A DNA stretch of 64,000 nt from Paragordius varius. Its lineage: Eukaryota > Nematomorpha. Position numbers and translations under genes: made by a program. The notes below the pieces were generated by a model. That model worked only from the letters and a program-made list of their open reading frames with translations. It was not told where the DNA came from and did no database searches. The stretch lies in the NCBI GenBank assembly GCA_964247055.1, contig OZ176051.1:7006001-7070000 (forward strand). Reading direction: 5' to 3'. This document shows, piece by piece, positions 1 through 12,622 of this stretch; position 1 is the first letter of the stretch; each line of letters opens with the position of its first letter.

Positions 1-3000
1 AGTAGCAGATAGCGTGTGAGATGAATTATCCGTTACTATAATGAATGAAGGAGATTGGGAACCGCTCACGCTAATATACTTGATGTTTGATAGGTCAGCC
101 ACATTCAAGACCATGTACTGAGATGTGGACGTGGAAGGGATTATTCTTTGGAGCTGTGATATTTGTTGTTGCGGTTGACCTGATTCGTTAGCACCTGATG
201 GTCGTTTGTTAGATGTGGCGGAAGGTATTCCTGCTGTATTATTTACTTTATGGCGTATAGAAGAAGAGGACGATAGATTATTGGCAGCATTAAGGTTGTG
301 TGCTGCAAAAAAGTAGGTTGAAGTATTAACATTGTAATTCACGGGTATGGCGGGAGAATCGGCATTAGCCAACAATTGAATGTGAGATTTTGTCGTGAGT
401 TGATGTGGGTGATATTGTTGTTGTTGCACAATAAGGGAATTATTTGATAGGTTTGAAGTACCGCTAGCCAGCGATTGTTTAATGAGTAAAAACTGTTGAG
501 GTAAAAATTGACTTTGTGAAACTGTGGAGGGTGTAGGCATATTTGTACTTTGTGATGAAAATATACCCCTTAAAGCAACGTTAGGCGTTGAATTTTGCGT
601 GTTATGTAATTGAGTAGCTGTAGTTAAATTCGTTGCGCCAAGTTGGTAGGAAGAGCCATATAAACCAGTGGCGTTAATATTTTGACTATTGATGGAGTAA
701 GTAGTCGTAAACGATAGATTTGAAAGGGTTGTGTTAAATGTGGAACGGTTATTAACAGAGAAATATCGATTACCATTGTTGTTGTGGATATTGGTGGGTG
801 TTATCGTATCTGAATTCACAGTAGCGTAAGTAGGCGTCGTTAAACCAATACTACTGATAGTTGAACCGTTTTGATTCAAATATATGGTTGTCGCGCTCAT
901 AGGTGCCGGAGATTCAAACATACTCTTGAGAACGGGATTATTGTTTGTCAAATTGTAACTGTAATATCCAGCACTAGAGTTTGTCATATTGCTCGGGTGC
1001 ATAATGTATTGTTGTTGCTGCTGTTTTGATAGCGATTCGCTATAATATACAAAGTTATTATTTGTGCCATTGTTATTGTTCAACGAAAACGTATTATTAT
1101 ATATCGTATGCAAATTTGATGGAGTTGTTGTGAGACTGAGACTTCGGGGCACCAATATATTTCCCAACTTATGGCTGGTGTTATGTAATCCGGAATTTGG
1201 TATGGATGCATTTATTACGTGTTTTGTTTGTGGATGACTAGTGGTTGTATAACTATTATACAATGTATGATAGTTGTGTGGTATGGCAAACGATATATTA
1301 TCATTACCGAGATAGGCATAATTATTGATATTGTTATCATTGGCGTGATTCATTTGAGGATTATTATGATATTGTAAGGGCGTCGATAAAGGTAAGCAAA
1401 CTTTGGTACCACCTGGTCCAATGTTCAAAAGCGCAGGAGAGTTTTGAAGGAGTTGTGAAGTAGTGGGTTGTTGTGACTGATATGTGGAAGTATTTGATAA
1501 CATTTTACTCAGGTGCAATTGTGTGTTTCGTTTAAAGTATGTCCGTAAACACGTGGGTGTATGTTTAAGTCTTTTAGGGATGCTAATAAAAGAAGATATA
1601 AATATAATAACATTAAAAGATGATGAAAATAGCTCTTTTTAGCAATGAAAATTTGTTAAAAGAGACGTACTTAGACTTAACCCTTCCCATCATACCAACT
1701 ATGGAATTGGGTGCAATTAAGCGTTTGGGTGATACATTAACATCGAACATTGAAGGAATATTGTGAAGATTAGAATAACTAAGGGAGGTATTGGTGACAA
1801 ATAATCCAAATTAATAACATAAAATGAAAACTATAAATTTAGTTTAAACGTGAATACCCAGTGGATTTGTAAAAAATTTATCTAGAAAGATATGTATGAT
1901 CCAATACTTGAAAAATAATTACCCTTTATTCTGATTATTTTGATGTTGGTCATTTTGTTTTGCGGTTGTGGTTTTCCGATTAATGGCAGGTGAGTATGTG
2001 AAAGGGGTGTGTATTATGGCAGTAGTTAAATGCGTGTCATGAAAAGTACCATAAAAATAATCAAGCTATATTTAGAATAAAATTTAGTAATAAATAAGTA
2101 AAAATCATGGAAAAATATTTTTGAAATCATTCAAATATAACAAATAAAAAAAGAACCAATGAATAGGTGTAATAAATGTGTGGGTACAAGCGATGTGCGA
2201 CTTTATAATGGTCATTTTTAAAAATATCATCATTTTTTGGTTCGACATTTTTCCCTGACGTCCCATCGTTGGTGGATGTGGACTGAGAATACATGTTTTG
2301 ATATAAAGCCCGTTCTAATGCTGCAAAAAACACACGAATCCTTCGATCGTAATCTAAGGAAACTAATGTAATGTCTTCTACCACCGAAATAGCCGTGGAA
2401 ATAGGATTTTCTAGCGTTGTTTTAACGATTGAATCATGGACTACTGGAGTCTCTGTAGGGCTGTTTTCCCTTGAGACGTGCGGAATGTCTAATGCCATAA
2501 ACAATTTGCGAATTCTCGATTTCGCCATTGTTGGGGAGTAATAGTTTTCGAAAAGGGTTGTGGTTTTATTGTCATCTTCTATTTTAGCCTTGGGCATATT
2601 ATTCAGATTATAAAAAGCATGCTTTACCCTTTTTAATCGCTCCAATTGGAGCAAAAGTATAAGTGGGTTAGTTGTTTCCCCGTTCATGGGATAGGGGTTT
2701 AGATACATGGCTTTTCTCAGAGCTCCCACTATACCATCTACCGTGTTGTAAGGTGGTGGTGGTATTTTATTCGTCGTTGGAGATGCATATGGTGATGATG
2801 ATACCTTAATTTTTGTGTTGTTATAATACTGTTGATCTGTTTCGCCTGAGCCCTTCCTCATTCTTTTGTTATGTGGCAACATTTGTGATGATTGGGTAGG
2901 CGTAATCATTGAGGATGTTATTTTACGTTTTTTGTTATGCGTCATCGTTATGGAGGATGGGTAAAAGTCATCTTCATTATTCTCTAAATGCTGATTTCCT

Positions 3001-6000
3001 GAATAACCACCTCCCGGATGATAATAGTAATAATAGTATGGATCTTGTTGTTGATTGTGTGAGGCGTTGGATGAACTTGTTTTCATTAAAGTTGTAAGTA
3101 TTTTCCTTTTATTATTAGCATTATGATTGTTGGTATTGTTATAATGGATTTCTGAATGGATGTTACTTGTAGATGAGGCAAGGGATGAAGAATCGTAATC
3201 TCGAGTGTATCTGTAGAATGTAATAAATAAAAATAATATATAGATAGTTAAATTTTTTGCTTTTTCTACTAAGCCATGAGTGTCCAGAATAAATGGCTTC
3301 GCGGGCCTCTTTTTTAATCAAAAAATCGGGAAACCGCATTTGGAATATAAACGTAAGATTGAAATAAATAATTAACTATAATACATTTTACCAAAATTTT
3401 GTGAGCATATAAATGTAAAATTTTCCGAAGATCGTGCACGGCCCGTGAGTTGTGTGTATACCACACCTGTACTATATGGCACTTGCAAAATACAAAATGG
3501 TATAATCGCCAAATTATCGTATACGCACATAATTTTCAAACATGGAATCATTATAAAAAAAAATAGAATGGTACGAAAATTCATATATATGTATACAGCA
3601 AGCTTTAAACATTATTTATCGCATAAAATTGTCTTGTTATATACCTTAAAGGTGGATGTGCTCCCTGACGTTTAGATCTTGGGTGTTGAGACGTAGAGGA
3701 GATGGAAAAACTTCTATTTTGGATGTTGTGTCTTTCGTCCTCTAAAACTCCCAGATAATCATGATTCTTATTTTGTTTGCGCAAAGAATTACTTTGCCTT
3801 TTGTTAGTCGTAGAAGATGACATGGCTTTTGTAGGTGAAAGGGTTCGTTTCTATTATCATAGTTATATATTTAAACTTTGTAAAAACAAAAAATGAATAG
3901 TTAGTAGAAATATGTTTATCTATATAAAACATGATAAAATATAATATAAGAGATGTGGGAAAATAGCAGACGATAAGGTATTTAAAAAAATTATTAATAA
4001 TTTAAATTGTTGAACAAAATTATTGTATTTCTTTAGCAGCGATTTTTCTTGCTTTCTGTTTCTTTTATTCTTAATTATCATTTTTTGTAAATAAAAAAAT
4101 CTCATGTTTGCCTTAAAGCTATTTTGTTAACAGACCATGAAGTCAATGATATGCAAAACAACGATAATATATATCAAACCTTGAAATCTAGGCCCCATTC
4201 AAACTGTTCTTTGAACGGAGAGGTATTTTGTATGGCACTGTAGGCGTTATTGGTGTAATAATACGAATCTAATCCATAGGGATATGAATAATTCTTAAGA
4301 GGAGAAATAGGGCTTTCTTCGTATAACATATTATTGTTAGTGGTTGTGTTATACAAACGTTTAGTTTCTCGATAAGTATCACCGGAATAATCTTGCAAAG
4401 CGAATCTGAAAATACGATATAAATATATGTATTGATATATTTTCCTAGAAATTGATTAAATATAAAACAATAAACTTTAATGAGATATTAATATACTCTA
4501 ATATTTCATTCCAATAATATATTTGAGAAAGAAATTCAAAAAATAAATAATATCGAATTGTGATATATATAGCAAATGAATGGTAAAAACTAATATTTAA
4601 TACATCTTACCTTGTTTTAAACGTATTTTGCGCAATGTTAACCAAATCAGTCTTGAAAGATTCTCGTTTTTCCACCAACTCAAAAATTTTTCTATTAATG
4701 AAAAAATAAGATTTCCAATTAAAACAAATTTTATAATCATTAATAAACAATGTCATACTGTGCTCTTATTAGATCCCGTTTAAGCTTTAACATTTTCTCG
4801 TATGAATATTCATCATTTTTCCGATTCTAATATAAAAAAAGAGTATTAAATAAAGCAAAAAATGGTATATACACTAAAGAGTAAACAGACAGTATTTCAG
4901 ATTTCAAATAGAAAAAGATCAAATTTAATAAGTTACCTTTCGTGTTTGCATTTTTTCAGCCCGCCTTCGAAACGCTATGTAAGGATTGGTAGCCGGATTA
5001 GAGTTATCATGTTGACTAATTGATGATGTGTTAGCTGTTATACTAAGTTTTTTCTCTGCGGCTGATAATACATGTGTTATCAATGGTTTTCCATTTTGCT
5101 TAGCTATTTTTGTTGATTTATAAAAAAAATATATATATATATTGATAAAAATTGTTTTTTCAATAAATATGAGACACATTACATACTATTAAGAATATAT
5201 CCAAGCCATCGCTACAAGTGCTAAACGCTATCATTTTTTTTTCAAAAAAATTTACTTCTCGTGTGATTATTCTTGATATGTCATCGACATAAAAAGGAAT
5301 ATAATATTGTTTCTTAACGATTGACCTTTAAACCGTAATCATCAAAAAAGTATCACATAGCTAAATGTTTTTTCTATAAATTTTTGTGTTAAAATATTCG
5401 CGATACTGTCACTAAATGAATCAAAAAATATAAAAATATATTTTAATAAATTTTTTATGCTCTATAAAATTTTGATAATTTTATAAATTTATGCTGTCAT
5501 ACTTTGACCCATGGTGGTTGAAGTAATAGAAGCAGTGATTGAGGAATTAATATTGGATAATTGTTGTGATAATGGTTGGGTCGGAGGTATGGCCATTATG
5601 CGCTTTTCAGTCAATATTTGCGGTGTCAAATTCATACCCTTAAATATTTTAAATAATTGAATTTAATTAAATTACATATAAAAATTTATAGAGTGGGTAT
5701 ATTTATTTTTCTCTCAAATAGAATATAAATGTACTTTTATAAATCGCTTTTTATGCCAATACACGTAAATGTTGCGTAGTATATCTTCATTCTCATTCTT
5801 TATCAAAACTTTGGCTTCGTCATAGGAGATCATCTAAAATATAAATAGATAATTTAAAACATAAAAATAAGAATTCTATTATATTTAAATAAAAAAGTAG
5901 TATCAGTTTAAATAAAATTTTTAATTATTCCCTAATACCTGATGACCACTAGCTTTTTCAAAGGTGTCCATTAAACGTTCAAAAATATCAGGTGTAATAA

Positions 6001-8050
6001 ACGCCGTTTCTGACAATCCATTTGTTTTTGCCACACTTTTAGCTGTTTTTGCATTTTCTGTGTTACCATTTCGATTATTTGAATTTACAATGTTTAACCA
6101 TTCTTCGTCCTCACTATCCATATCATATTCGGGTAAATTGTCCTCCAAATCAAATGCTATATTTTGTCATACACAAAAAATATATATATATCATGTGTTT
6201 AACCCAATTCTATTATAATAGAAAATTTTCATTAAAATAATTTTTAAACTATAAACACGTATCAATGATTTTTTATAAGGCCTGCAAAAGTTTTTTGAGG
6301 AAAGTTAAAAAAATGGATTTCAGATAAAATTTTACGCCAAAGAAAATACATAGTTTAAATTAAAAAATGACTAATATTATCGATGCGCTTGCAAAAATGA
6401 TTGTGTTGAACAGCTCTATTTAACAATTTATTTAAGATTTGCAATTAACAAAAAATGTATGTACGTTGGATGTGAATGAATTGTTTTGGAAGAGGAAAAT
6501 TGCCCTTGTAAAACAAATCATAATCAGTCCCACTTTCAACCGAAGGAGTTGGAATGACGACACCCTTAACCGTAACTTTTTGTGATTGAATAGCTTGTTG
6601 TAAATGATATTCCTATGTACAAAAAATGATTAATTATATGAATTTAAGTATCAAAAAATTATAAAATAGGTTTTCTAACATAATTTGTTTTCTAAAAAAA
6701 ACCGTAACACCTACGCACTAATTATGCTTTTGATAAAACGGTTCAACTATTTAGAAAATTCGGTGAAATATATTATAAAAATGCTAGGTGTAATAGCATT
6801 CTTAACACTGAGTTTTAATTCTCGATATTTTGATTTCGCTAAAAAATATATCCTAATTCAAATGTAATTTAAATTAAAAATGACAATTTGATAAATTTCT
6901 CGCTGAGATAAATGTTTATAACAAAGCCAATTCAATGAAATGGGAAATTCCAAAGTCAATCTATAAAGAGGCATGTAAGCTAACCATCTGTATACCTATT
7001 AAAATAAGTGAATCTGTTTAACTTGACAGTTTAGGCATTTTTAATCCATACTCATATAACGACAAATTATTAATTTTAACTTAGGCTAGTGTGGTTAGTG
7101 TGACCATATCGTTGATTGATAAAAAGGTTATCAGATATGAGTCTAGCCACCTACCGAGGCCAAAGTCATAAGCAAATCAAGAAATTACGCGGTTAAAAGG
7201 TATATGTCGAACGTAAAATCGAGATGAAAAGATTTAAAAAAACCGGATAAAACATATACGATTTCGGAAAGGTTATTATAAAATTTTAAAGTAAAGTTAA
7301 TACTCAAACTGCGGCCCCATATTTATGGCCCTGAATTATTTATTAAATTTTTTAATTATCTGCAAATGTATTAAACAACCATGAATTTCTGTATTACAGT
7401 AAGATTAACAAATGATTATCACGAAAAAACAAAAGAATATCCAAATGAAAAAAATGTTAGCTGGTCAAAAATATGAAACTATATACTACCCTTGATTAAT
7501 CCTTTCTGTACAAATTTAATGTATTTTTTAACCATGTACTAATCAATTTTTTCTTTTAAGTATTCATTTGTTTTTTCGTGATAATCATTTGTTAATCTTA
7601 CTTGGGCACGGCCCTTGGAAAATAAAAAATTTTTGCAGCCCTTTATAATCATTTGCTAAGTACCACTAAATCGAACAAAAAGGAACATACTAAGGTGTAT
7701 CTATATTTTCATATATGCTCAATTGCTAATATTTTATATATTATATGATATAAGCGCAAGAAAAAATTACACAGCAATCCAAATCATATGATAATATAAA
7801 GATGGCGCTTAATTAACTTGAGATGTTATAAAATTTAAATAAATATTTTAAAAAACTAATAAAAAAATAAAATTTAACATACAATACAATAACTTACGCT
7901 TTCTTCCTCTTTTTCCATACCAGATGGTATAGGTGCGACTGATCTCGAGCTTTTTGTAAAATCCGAAATCTTCCCAAACTCTTCATGACGATATATAAGA
8001 ATGTGCCTATTTACGTCTAATTGACGAGATCTGAACGATAATTTGCTCAT
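1..8050 (-). CDS. EPC1: Enhancer of polycomb (EPC1/2, E(Pc)), 3' end beyond the window
   Basis: Scaffold subunit of NuA4/TIP60-type (and, in the family, HBO1-type) histone acetyltransferase complexes, nuclear. Exons, minus strand: 8050-7898, 6612-6465, 6156-5939, 5833-5735, 5638-5503, 5103-4937, 4826-4759, 4691-4611, 4405-4180, 3850-3645, 3471-3392 (uncertain), 3210-2202, 2065-1923, 1778-1671, 1582-1. The start MSKLSFRSRQLD and GMEKEEES are the classic EPcA N-terminus. PEYDMDSEDEEWLN, NPYIAFRRRAEKMQTRK and NRKNDEYSYEKMLKLKRD are EPC hallmarks in the right order. Phases agree across all junctions except around 3471-3210, where the exon I chose does not join cleanly to the next, so an exon is missing or wrong there. 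The C-terminal half is long and N/S/T/Q-rich (about 525 codons in the last exon alone), without recognisable domains. At least about 1470 codons lie in the window. Confidence 0.93.
3277..3345. repeat. hAT-like MITE fragment
   Basis: A short stretch in an E(Pc) intron reads GAGTGTCC, then AATGGCTTC, GCGGGCC, a T-run and a GCGG-type motif. It is similar in order and spacing to the right end of the element at 18658-18942 in reverse orientation. I see no intact terminal repeat or target duplication, so it is a relic. Confidence 0.5.
7083..7152 (+). repeat. Possible tRNA-derived SINE head
   Basis: A 70-base segment begins GGCTAGTG with TGGTTAGTGTG in the A-box position. It ends in ATGAGTCTAGCCACC, which resembles a decayed B box, and the two ends GGCTAG and CTAGCC are complementary. 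It lies in intron 1 of E(Pc). There is no clear anticodon arm, so this is at best a SINE head or tRNA relic. Confidence 0.3.
7397..7604. repeat. Inverted repeat (foldback) in E(Pc) intron 1
   Basis: Arms 7397-7440 and 7561-7604 are inverted copies of about 43 bases with few mismatches (core AACAAATGATTATCACG), separated by about 120 bases. GCGGCCC-like motifs flank it on both sides (near 7311 and 7606), so it may sit inside a degraded hAT-like element. Confidence 0.75.
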
Positions 8051-8906
8051 TCAGAGCCCCCAAATTTGGTTATTTCAAAAATAATCAGGGTTTGTTTCGG
8101 ACATATCTTGATGTGGGGATCAAATATCCAAAATAAGGTATTTTAAGCGTTTTAAGCTAATATAAATAAACTATATTATATTATATATAAAAATACCTTA
8201 ATTTTTGGGCAGACAATTAGTTTTTTTTGCAAATATAGTGGAAAATTATAATTTCTCCATTTTCAAAATGGCGGATCTCTAATTTGTTTGTCTACCATTT
8301 TATATCAATGAATCAATTTCCAATAATATTATTTGTTTTTATTTATTTCTTTTATTACTAAATGATTGACATTTATTTGTTGGCCGTAATTTTACGCAAA
8401 AGAATAATGAAAAATATTATAAAAGATATTAATTTTGGGATAAATATTAAAAAAAATTAAAAAATTGGTGGTTATGATTTATTCAGGAGATAGGCTCATC
8501 TTAGGGCATATTTCCATAGATAACGCGCAAATCAAGTGAGTTTTAGCCCATATGAATATAAGTATAGTAGTTTCAAATAATTTTCAATATCACATTTATA
8601 TTTTTTAAAGTACATGAATCAGGTTATAAAGAATTTTCAGGGCCCATATAAAATAGAAAATTAATTTAAGTGGCGCAACTATATACCCAACCCTTAAACT
8701 TTAAGTACTCAGTGCACAAATAAAAATTAGTATAAATATCAGATTCATAGGGATTTTGGCTTTGAGTACATGTTATTTGAGATTATGTTCTTTTTTGAAT
8801 TGCTACATTAAAAAAAAGCGCAAAATTTGCGAACAATGTTTCTATATAAGGATAACTACTTCATTTCATAAAATATCATTAAAAAAACCTATACACTATC
8901 TATATA

Positions 8907-9486
8907 TTAACACTTCGATTCAAATTAGGGTATCTGAATACCCCAGACTATGTACTACTAGATATTTTAAAAAAACTACTGAAAAAAACCGTCCCTATTT
9001 AAATTTATGCTTTAATTCAAATAATAATTATATTAATAAGCCGAAATATCTAAATAAAATTTAATTTAAAAAAAGTTCCATATCAAACTACTTCGACTCC
9101 ATTTTTATTTTACATTTTTGTAAAAAATATCGTTATTTAATTTTAGCTTAAAATGAAAGCCGATTTTTAATTTAAATCACATTTAACATTGATACAAACA
9201 GAAAAAGCGGTTTATTTATTATTATTTTTAAATTCAGCTAATGCATACCTGTCATATTGACTAAATTTTTACCTTATAATTTTACCTTAAAATAAGTAAT
9301 ATCAAGTATTTTCGATGACTTTTTTAGATATTTCGGTTGATTAAAGCTATAAATGTGCAAATTTTTGCCACGGTTTCAATTCCTCCCATATTTTTTCAAT
9401 TAGTTAATTTTAAACAGGCCTGGGGTATCCATCTACCCCAATTTAATTCAAAAAATTGAAATGAATATGTTGCATCCAAGTGTTAA
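8907..9486 (+). mobile_element. TTAA-flanked palindromic MITE, copy 1
   Basis: Starts TTAACACTTCGATTCAAAT and ends ATCCAAGTGTTAA. Just inside each end is a motif with GGGGTA or TACCCC and CAAATT, inverted at the other end. Length is about 580 bases and it has no transposase. TTAA at both ends suggests piggyBac-type insertion. That assignment is inference from the TTAA only. Confidence 0.75.
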
Positions 9487-9852
9487 CTCTTTGACGAATT
9501 GGGGTATCTTATATATGATATATTTTAAAAACTACTGAAAGAAACGGTTTCAATTTAAATTTATCGTTCTATTATCCTATTATAAAACCCCGGAATATCT
9601 AAACAAAATTTAGTTTTGAAAAAAAGTTCCATATCAAACTATTTCGCCGGCATATTTCACATTTTTTCAAAATATCGTTTTTATCTAAATTAGCTAAAGA
9701 CTATTTTTTTATATAAATCATATCTAAAATTGTTAGAAACAGAAAAAGTGGTTTTTGTCTTATTTTAATATTTTGCTAATGCACACATGTCAGGTTGGCT
9801 AAATTTTTTCTTTGGATTTTATCTAAAAATATGAATATCCCTTTGTATTTTT
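9483..9852. mobile_element. Degenerate copy of the same MITE
   Basis: Directly abuts copy 1. It contains GAATTGGGGTATC, the ACTACTGAAAGAAACGG motif and the internal GTTCCATATCAAACTA motif in the same order as copy 1, but the right end is absent or replaced by the next copy. Confidence 0.6.
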
Positions 9853-10419
9853 ACTAACACTGGGATACAACACATTCATTTTAGTCCTTCGATTCAAATT
9901 GGGGTAGTTAAATATCCCAGGCATGTTAAATTAAATTCCTTAAAAATTATGAAAGGAATCGAAACCATGGCAAAATTTTGCACTTATATTACATTAATAC
10001 ACCGAAATATATAAAAAATTTTATTCAAAAATACTTGATAAAACTTTTTTTAAGCTAAAACTCAAAGGTAAAAATTTAGTCAACGTGACATGGATCAAAT
10101 TGTAAAATTAAAAAAATAATACAAAATAAACCGCTTTTTCTATTTCCATCAATGTTAGATGTAATTTATACTAAAAATTAACTTTAGTTTTACCCTTAAA
10201 ATTAAATGAAGAAGATTTGCAAAAATTTTGTAAAATAAAAATGGCGGCGTTTTTTTCAAAACGAAATTTTATCAAGATATTTTGGCTTTTTAATATAACT
10301 TTTATTAGAATAGAAGCATAAATTTAAATTGGGACAGTTTACTTTAGTAGTTATTTAAAAATCCTAACTCAAATTTAGTCTGGGATAGTTAGATAGCCCA
10401 AATTGAATCGAAGTGTTAA
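9853..10419 (-). mobile_element. TTAA-flanked palindromic MITE, inverted copy
   Basis: The same family in opposite orientation. It begins CTAACACTGGGATACAACAC (first TTAA mutated to CTAA), followed by TTCGATTCAAATTGGGGTAG, and ends near ATTGAATCGAAGTGTTAA. Length is about 567 bases, matching the 21366-21949 copy in reverse. Confidence 0.75.
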
Positions 10420-10558
10420 TGTTATATAAGTGCACACTTATGCCATGGTTACAAATACTTATATATTTTTTGAAGTATTTTTTGTAACAGGGCTGGGGTA
10501 TCCAACTATACCATTTGAATTGAAGGACTGAAATGAATGTCTTGTATCCAAGTGTTAA
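10416..10558 (+). mobile_element. Short internally deleted copy of the same MITE
   Basis: It shares its left TTAA with the preceding copy and ends GTATCCAAGTGTTAA. The right-end block (GGGGTATCC, GAATTGAAGGACTGAAATG) is present while the interior is missing. Confidence 0.6.
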
Positions 10559-10919
10559 AGCTAACAATATTTTGGTATAATTTCATTTATGGTATCCTAA
10601 AGTTTCAAAATCTCAATCTCTCTAAATAGGCTAGGTTTTTGAAAATAAGAGCAATGCCGGAATTGTGCAAAATATTAATTTTTTTATGCTGGATTATGAC
10701 ATCAAAAAAACTCGTTAAAAAAGCATACTTTGCGCCGTCGTACTTTATGGTATTTGTGGAACGATAAAACACTTAAAAATATGATGCACACCCTTTCTAT
10801 CCTAAAGAAATATAGTAATAAAATTTGCAAAAACACAATTAATATTATAATTGAAGTTGGAGACAAATATATTTATCAAAATACTTCTGGCGCATGTTTC
10901 ATTTTTATATAAAATTCTA

Positions 10920-11109
10920 AAAATTATGGCGTCGAACTAGTGTGATATGGAACTTAATTTTAAAAATTAAATTTTATTTAGATGTATCGGCTTATTTATA
11001 TAATTAATTAGGATAGTATAAATATAAATTTGGACCGTTTCTTTCAATAGTTTTTAAAAATATTAATTTGTATAGTCTGGAAAGATACCCCATTGAATCG
11101 AAGTGTTAA
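10920..11109 (-). mobile_element. Partial inverted copy of the same MITE
   Basis: Contains GATATGGAACTTAATTTT, a GGACCGTTTCTTTCAATAG motif and the terminal block AGTCTGG...TACCCC...ATTGAATCGAAGTGTTAA. These are the reverse of the left half of copy 1. Confidence 0.6.
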
Positions 11110-11374
11110 TTTACTTAAGTCAGCTTACAGATTGCATTACCAAAAATTTGATATTGTTTGATTTACACATAAGCTGTTTAGTTCAATCGTTTTTTACAGT
11201 TTTCCCAATTTTAAACTCTACAAAACTGTAAAAAAATAAGCCTTTCTATCTAATATAAAAGAGATTGATAATTAATTTTATAGAACTTTTAAAACAGTAG
11301 TTTATTTAATAGATTAAACTCTAATATTTCTCCCAATATGTTCGCGGACAAAAAAATAAAAAGGTCATGAAGTG
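11106..11374. mobile_element. Variant-subfamily MITE, partial
   Basis: The segment after TTAA at 11106 resembles the right half of the element at 14470-14988: AAGCTGTT, CCCAATTTTAAACTCT, an ACTGTAAAAAAATAAGC block, CCAATAT and TGAAGTGTTA in the same order. The left half is missing. Confidence 0.5.
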
Positions 11375-12622
11375 TTACAAACCGGCCCATTTTGGAACTG
11401 ACAAGACTTTGAAAGCCCACATTTCAAAATTAATAATTTCATAAAATTGTTGCTTATTATATATTATAATATATTAAAAAGATAAATTTTGTAATGATTT
11501 AACTTTATCCAAAAAACATTGAACATGATAAGTACTAATTTTACCATATCAAATAATTTCCACAAAAGTGAAAATAACTTTCTAACAGCCCACTTAAGCT
11601 CCAAAACCAAACTATGAGAATCCTGATATATTTATACATGGAAGGATATTATTTCATTAGGATATTTTTTATATCCCTGATTTTGTGCGCCGTTTATATA
11701 TGCATATATATATATATATATTACACTCGTAGTGACTTTATAAACTCCTGCTGCGTATAAAAAATAAAACATTTACGAGTTAATATCTTTAAAATTAATT
11801 TGCCTGTAATACAAAATATAGACAAGCGATAATCAACCATGCAACATCCTTTGCCGTAATTATGCTCATTTTGAAATAATATACGCTATTAGATAATTGG
11901 ATGTATATTATATACAAAGCCACAATTTATAAAGAGAATATAATTTTGTCGGTAAAAGCAAGGTTAAACAAATTATTTGGGTTATTGATCAATTGATTTA
12001 ACAAATATATGCAGAATCAAGGTTCGGAACGGTTATAAATGTATTTAGGCCCGTAATACCGTTTAATAAATTAAGTAAAAAAAACGTTAAATAAGTTTAT
12101 AACGACATTAAAAATAATTAGATAATATTGTTATAACTTAATGAGAAAATTTTCATTGTTTGTTATAAAAGATTTGACATTATAAACATTAGGGTTACCG
12201 GTTCATTTGATTTAGTTGCAAATATTCTGCGTACCCAAAAAACACTTTATTTATTTTGACAGCTAACGATATTATTTAAATAATATAATTTTTAAACCTA
12301 TTATACTAAAATTCAAAGAACATGCCTAAATTATAATTCAAAGATATATTGTACATAGCATTGAAATTTAGTATAATTTATTTATTTAATTATTTTAGGC
12401 ATATCATTTGGTAACTTATTTTGTGATAAATAAAATGCATATTATCACAACAATATAAGTAACATTGTATACAAATATTAAACATTATAAAAAAAACATA
12501 CAGAGTTAGCAAATCCATGGTTATTATTAATGATTAGAATTACCCTTTGTTAATAGAATTTTTTTAATATTAATTGTATATCAATTATTCGAAATCCTTA
12601 TCAAGTAGAATTATACATTATT

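Larger units (their letters stand above)
8051..12622. other. Intergenic region, repeat-dominated
   Basis: The stretch lies between the 5' end of E(Pc) and the 3' end of the OSR1/SPAK kinase. Bases 8051-8906 are AT-rich with nothing I recognise. Bases 8907-11374 are mostly copies of one MITE family (listed separately). Bases 11375-12622 hold a short (TA)n tract near 11707 and otherwise nothing identifiable. Small ORFs here fall inside the repeats and have no coding signature. Confidence 0.7.

Noticed and set aside
8756-9064. 102-codon ORF in the intergenic region
   Set aside because: It overlaps the left half of a MITE and has no homology or splice context.
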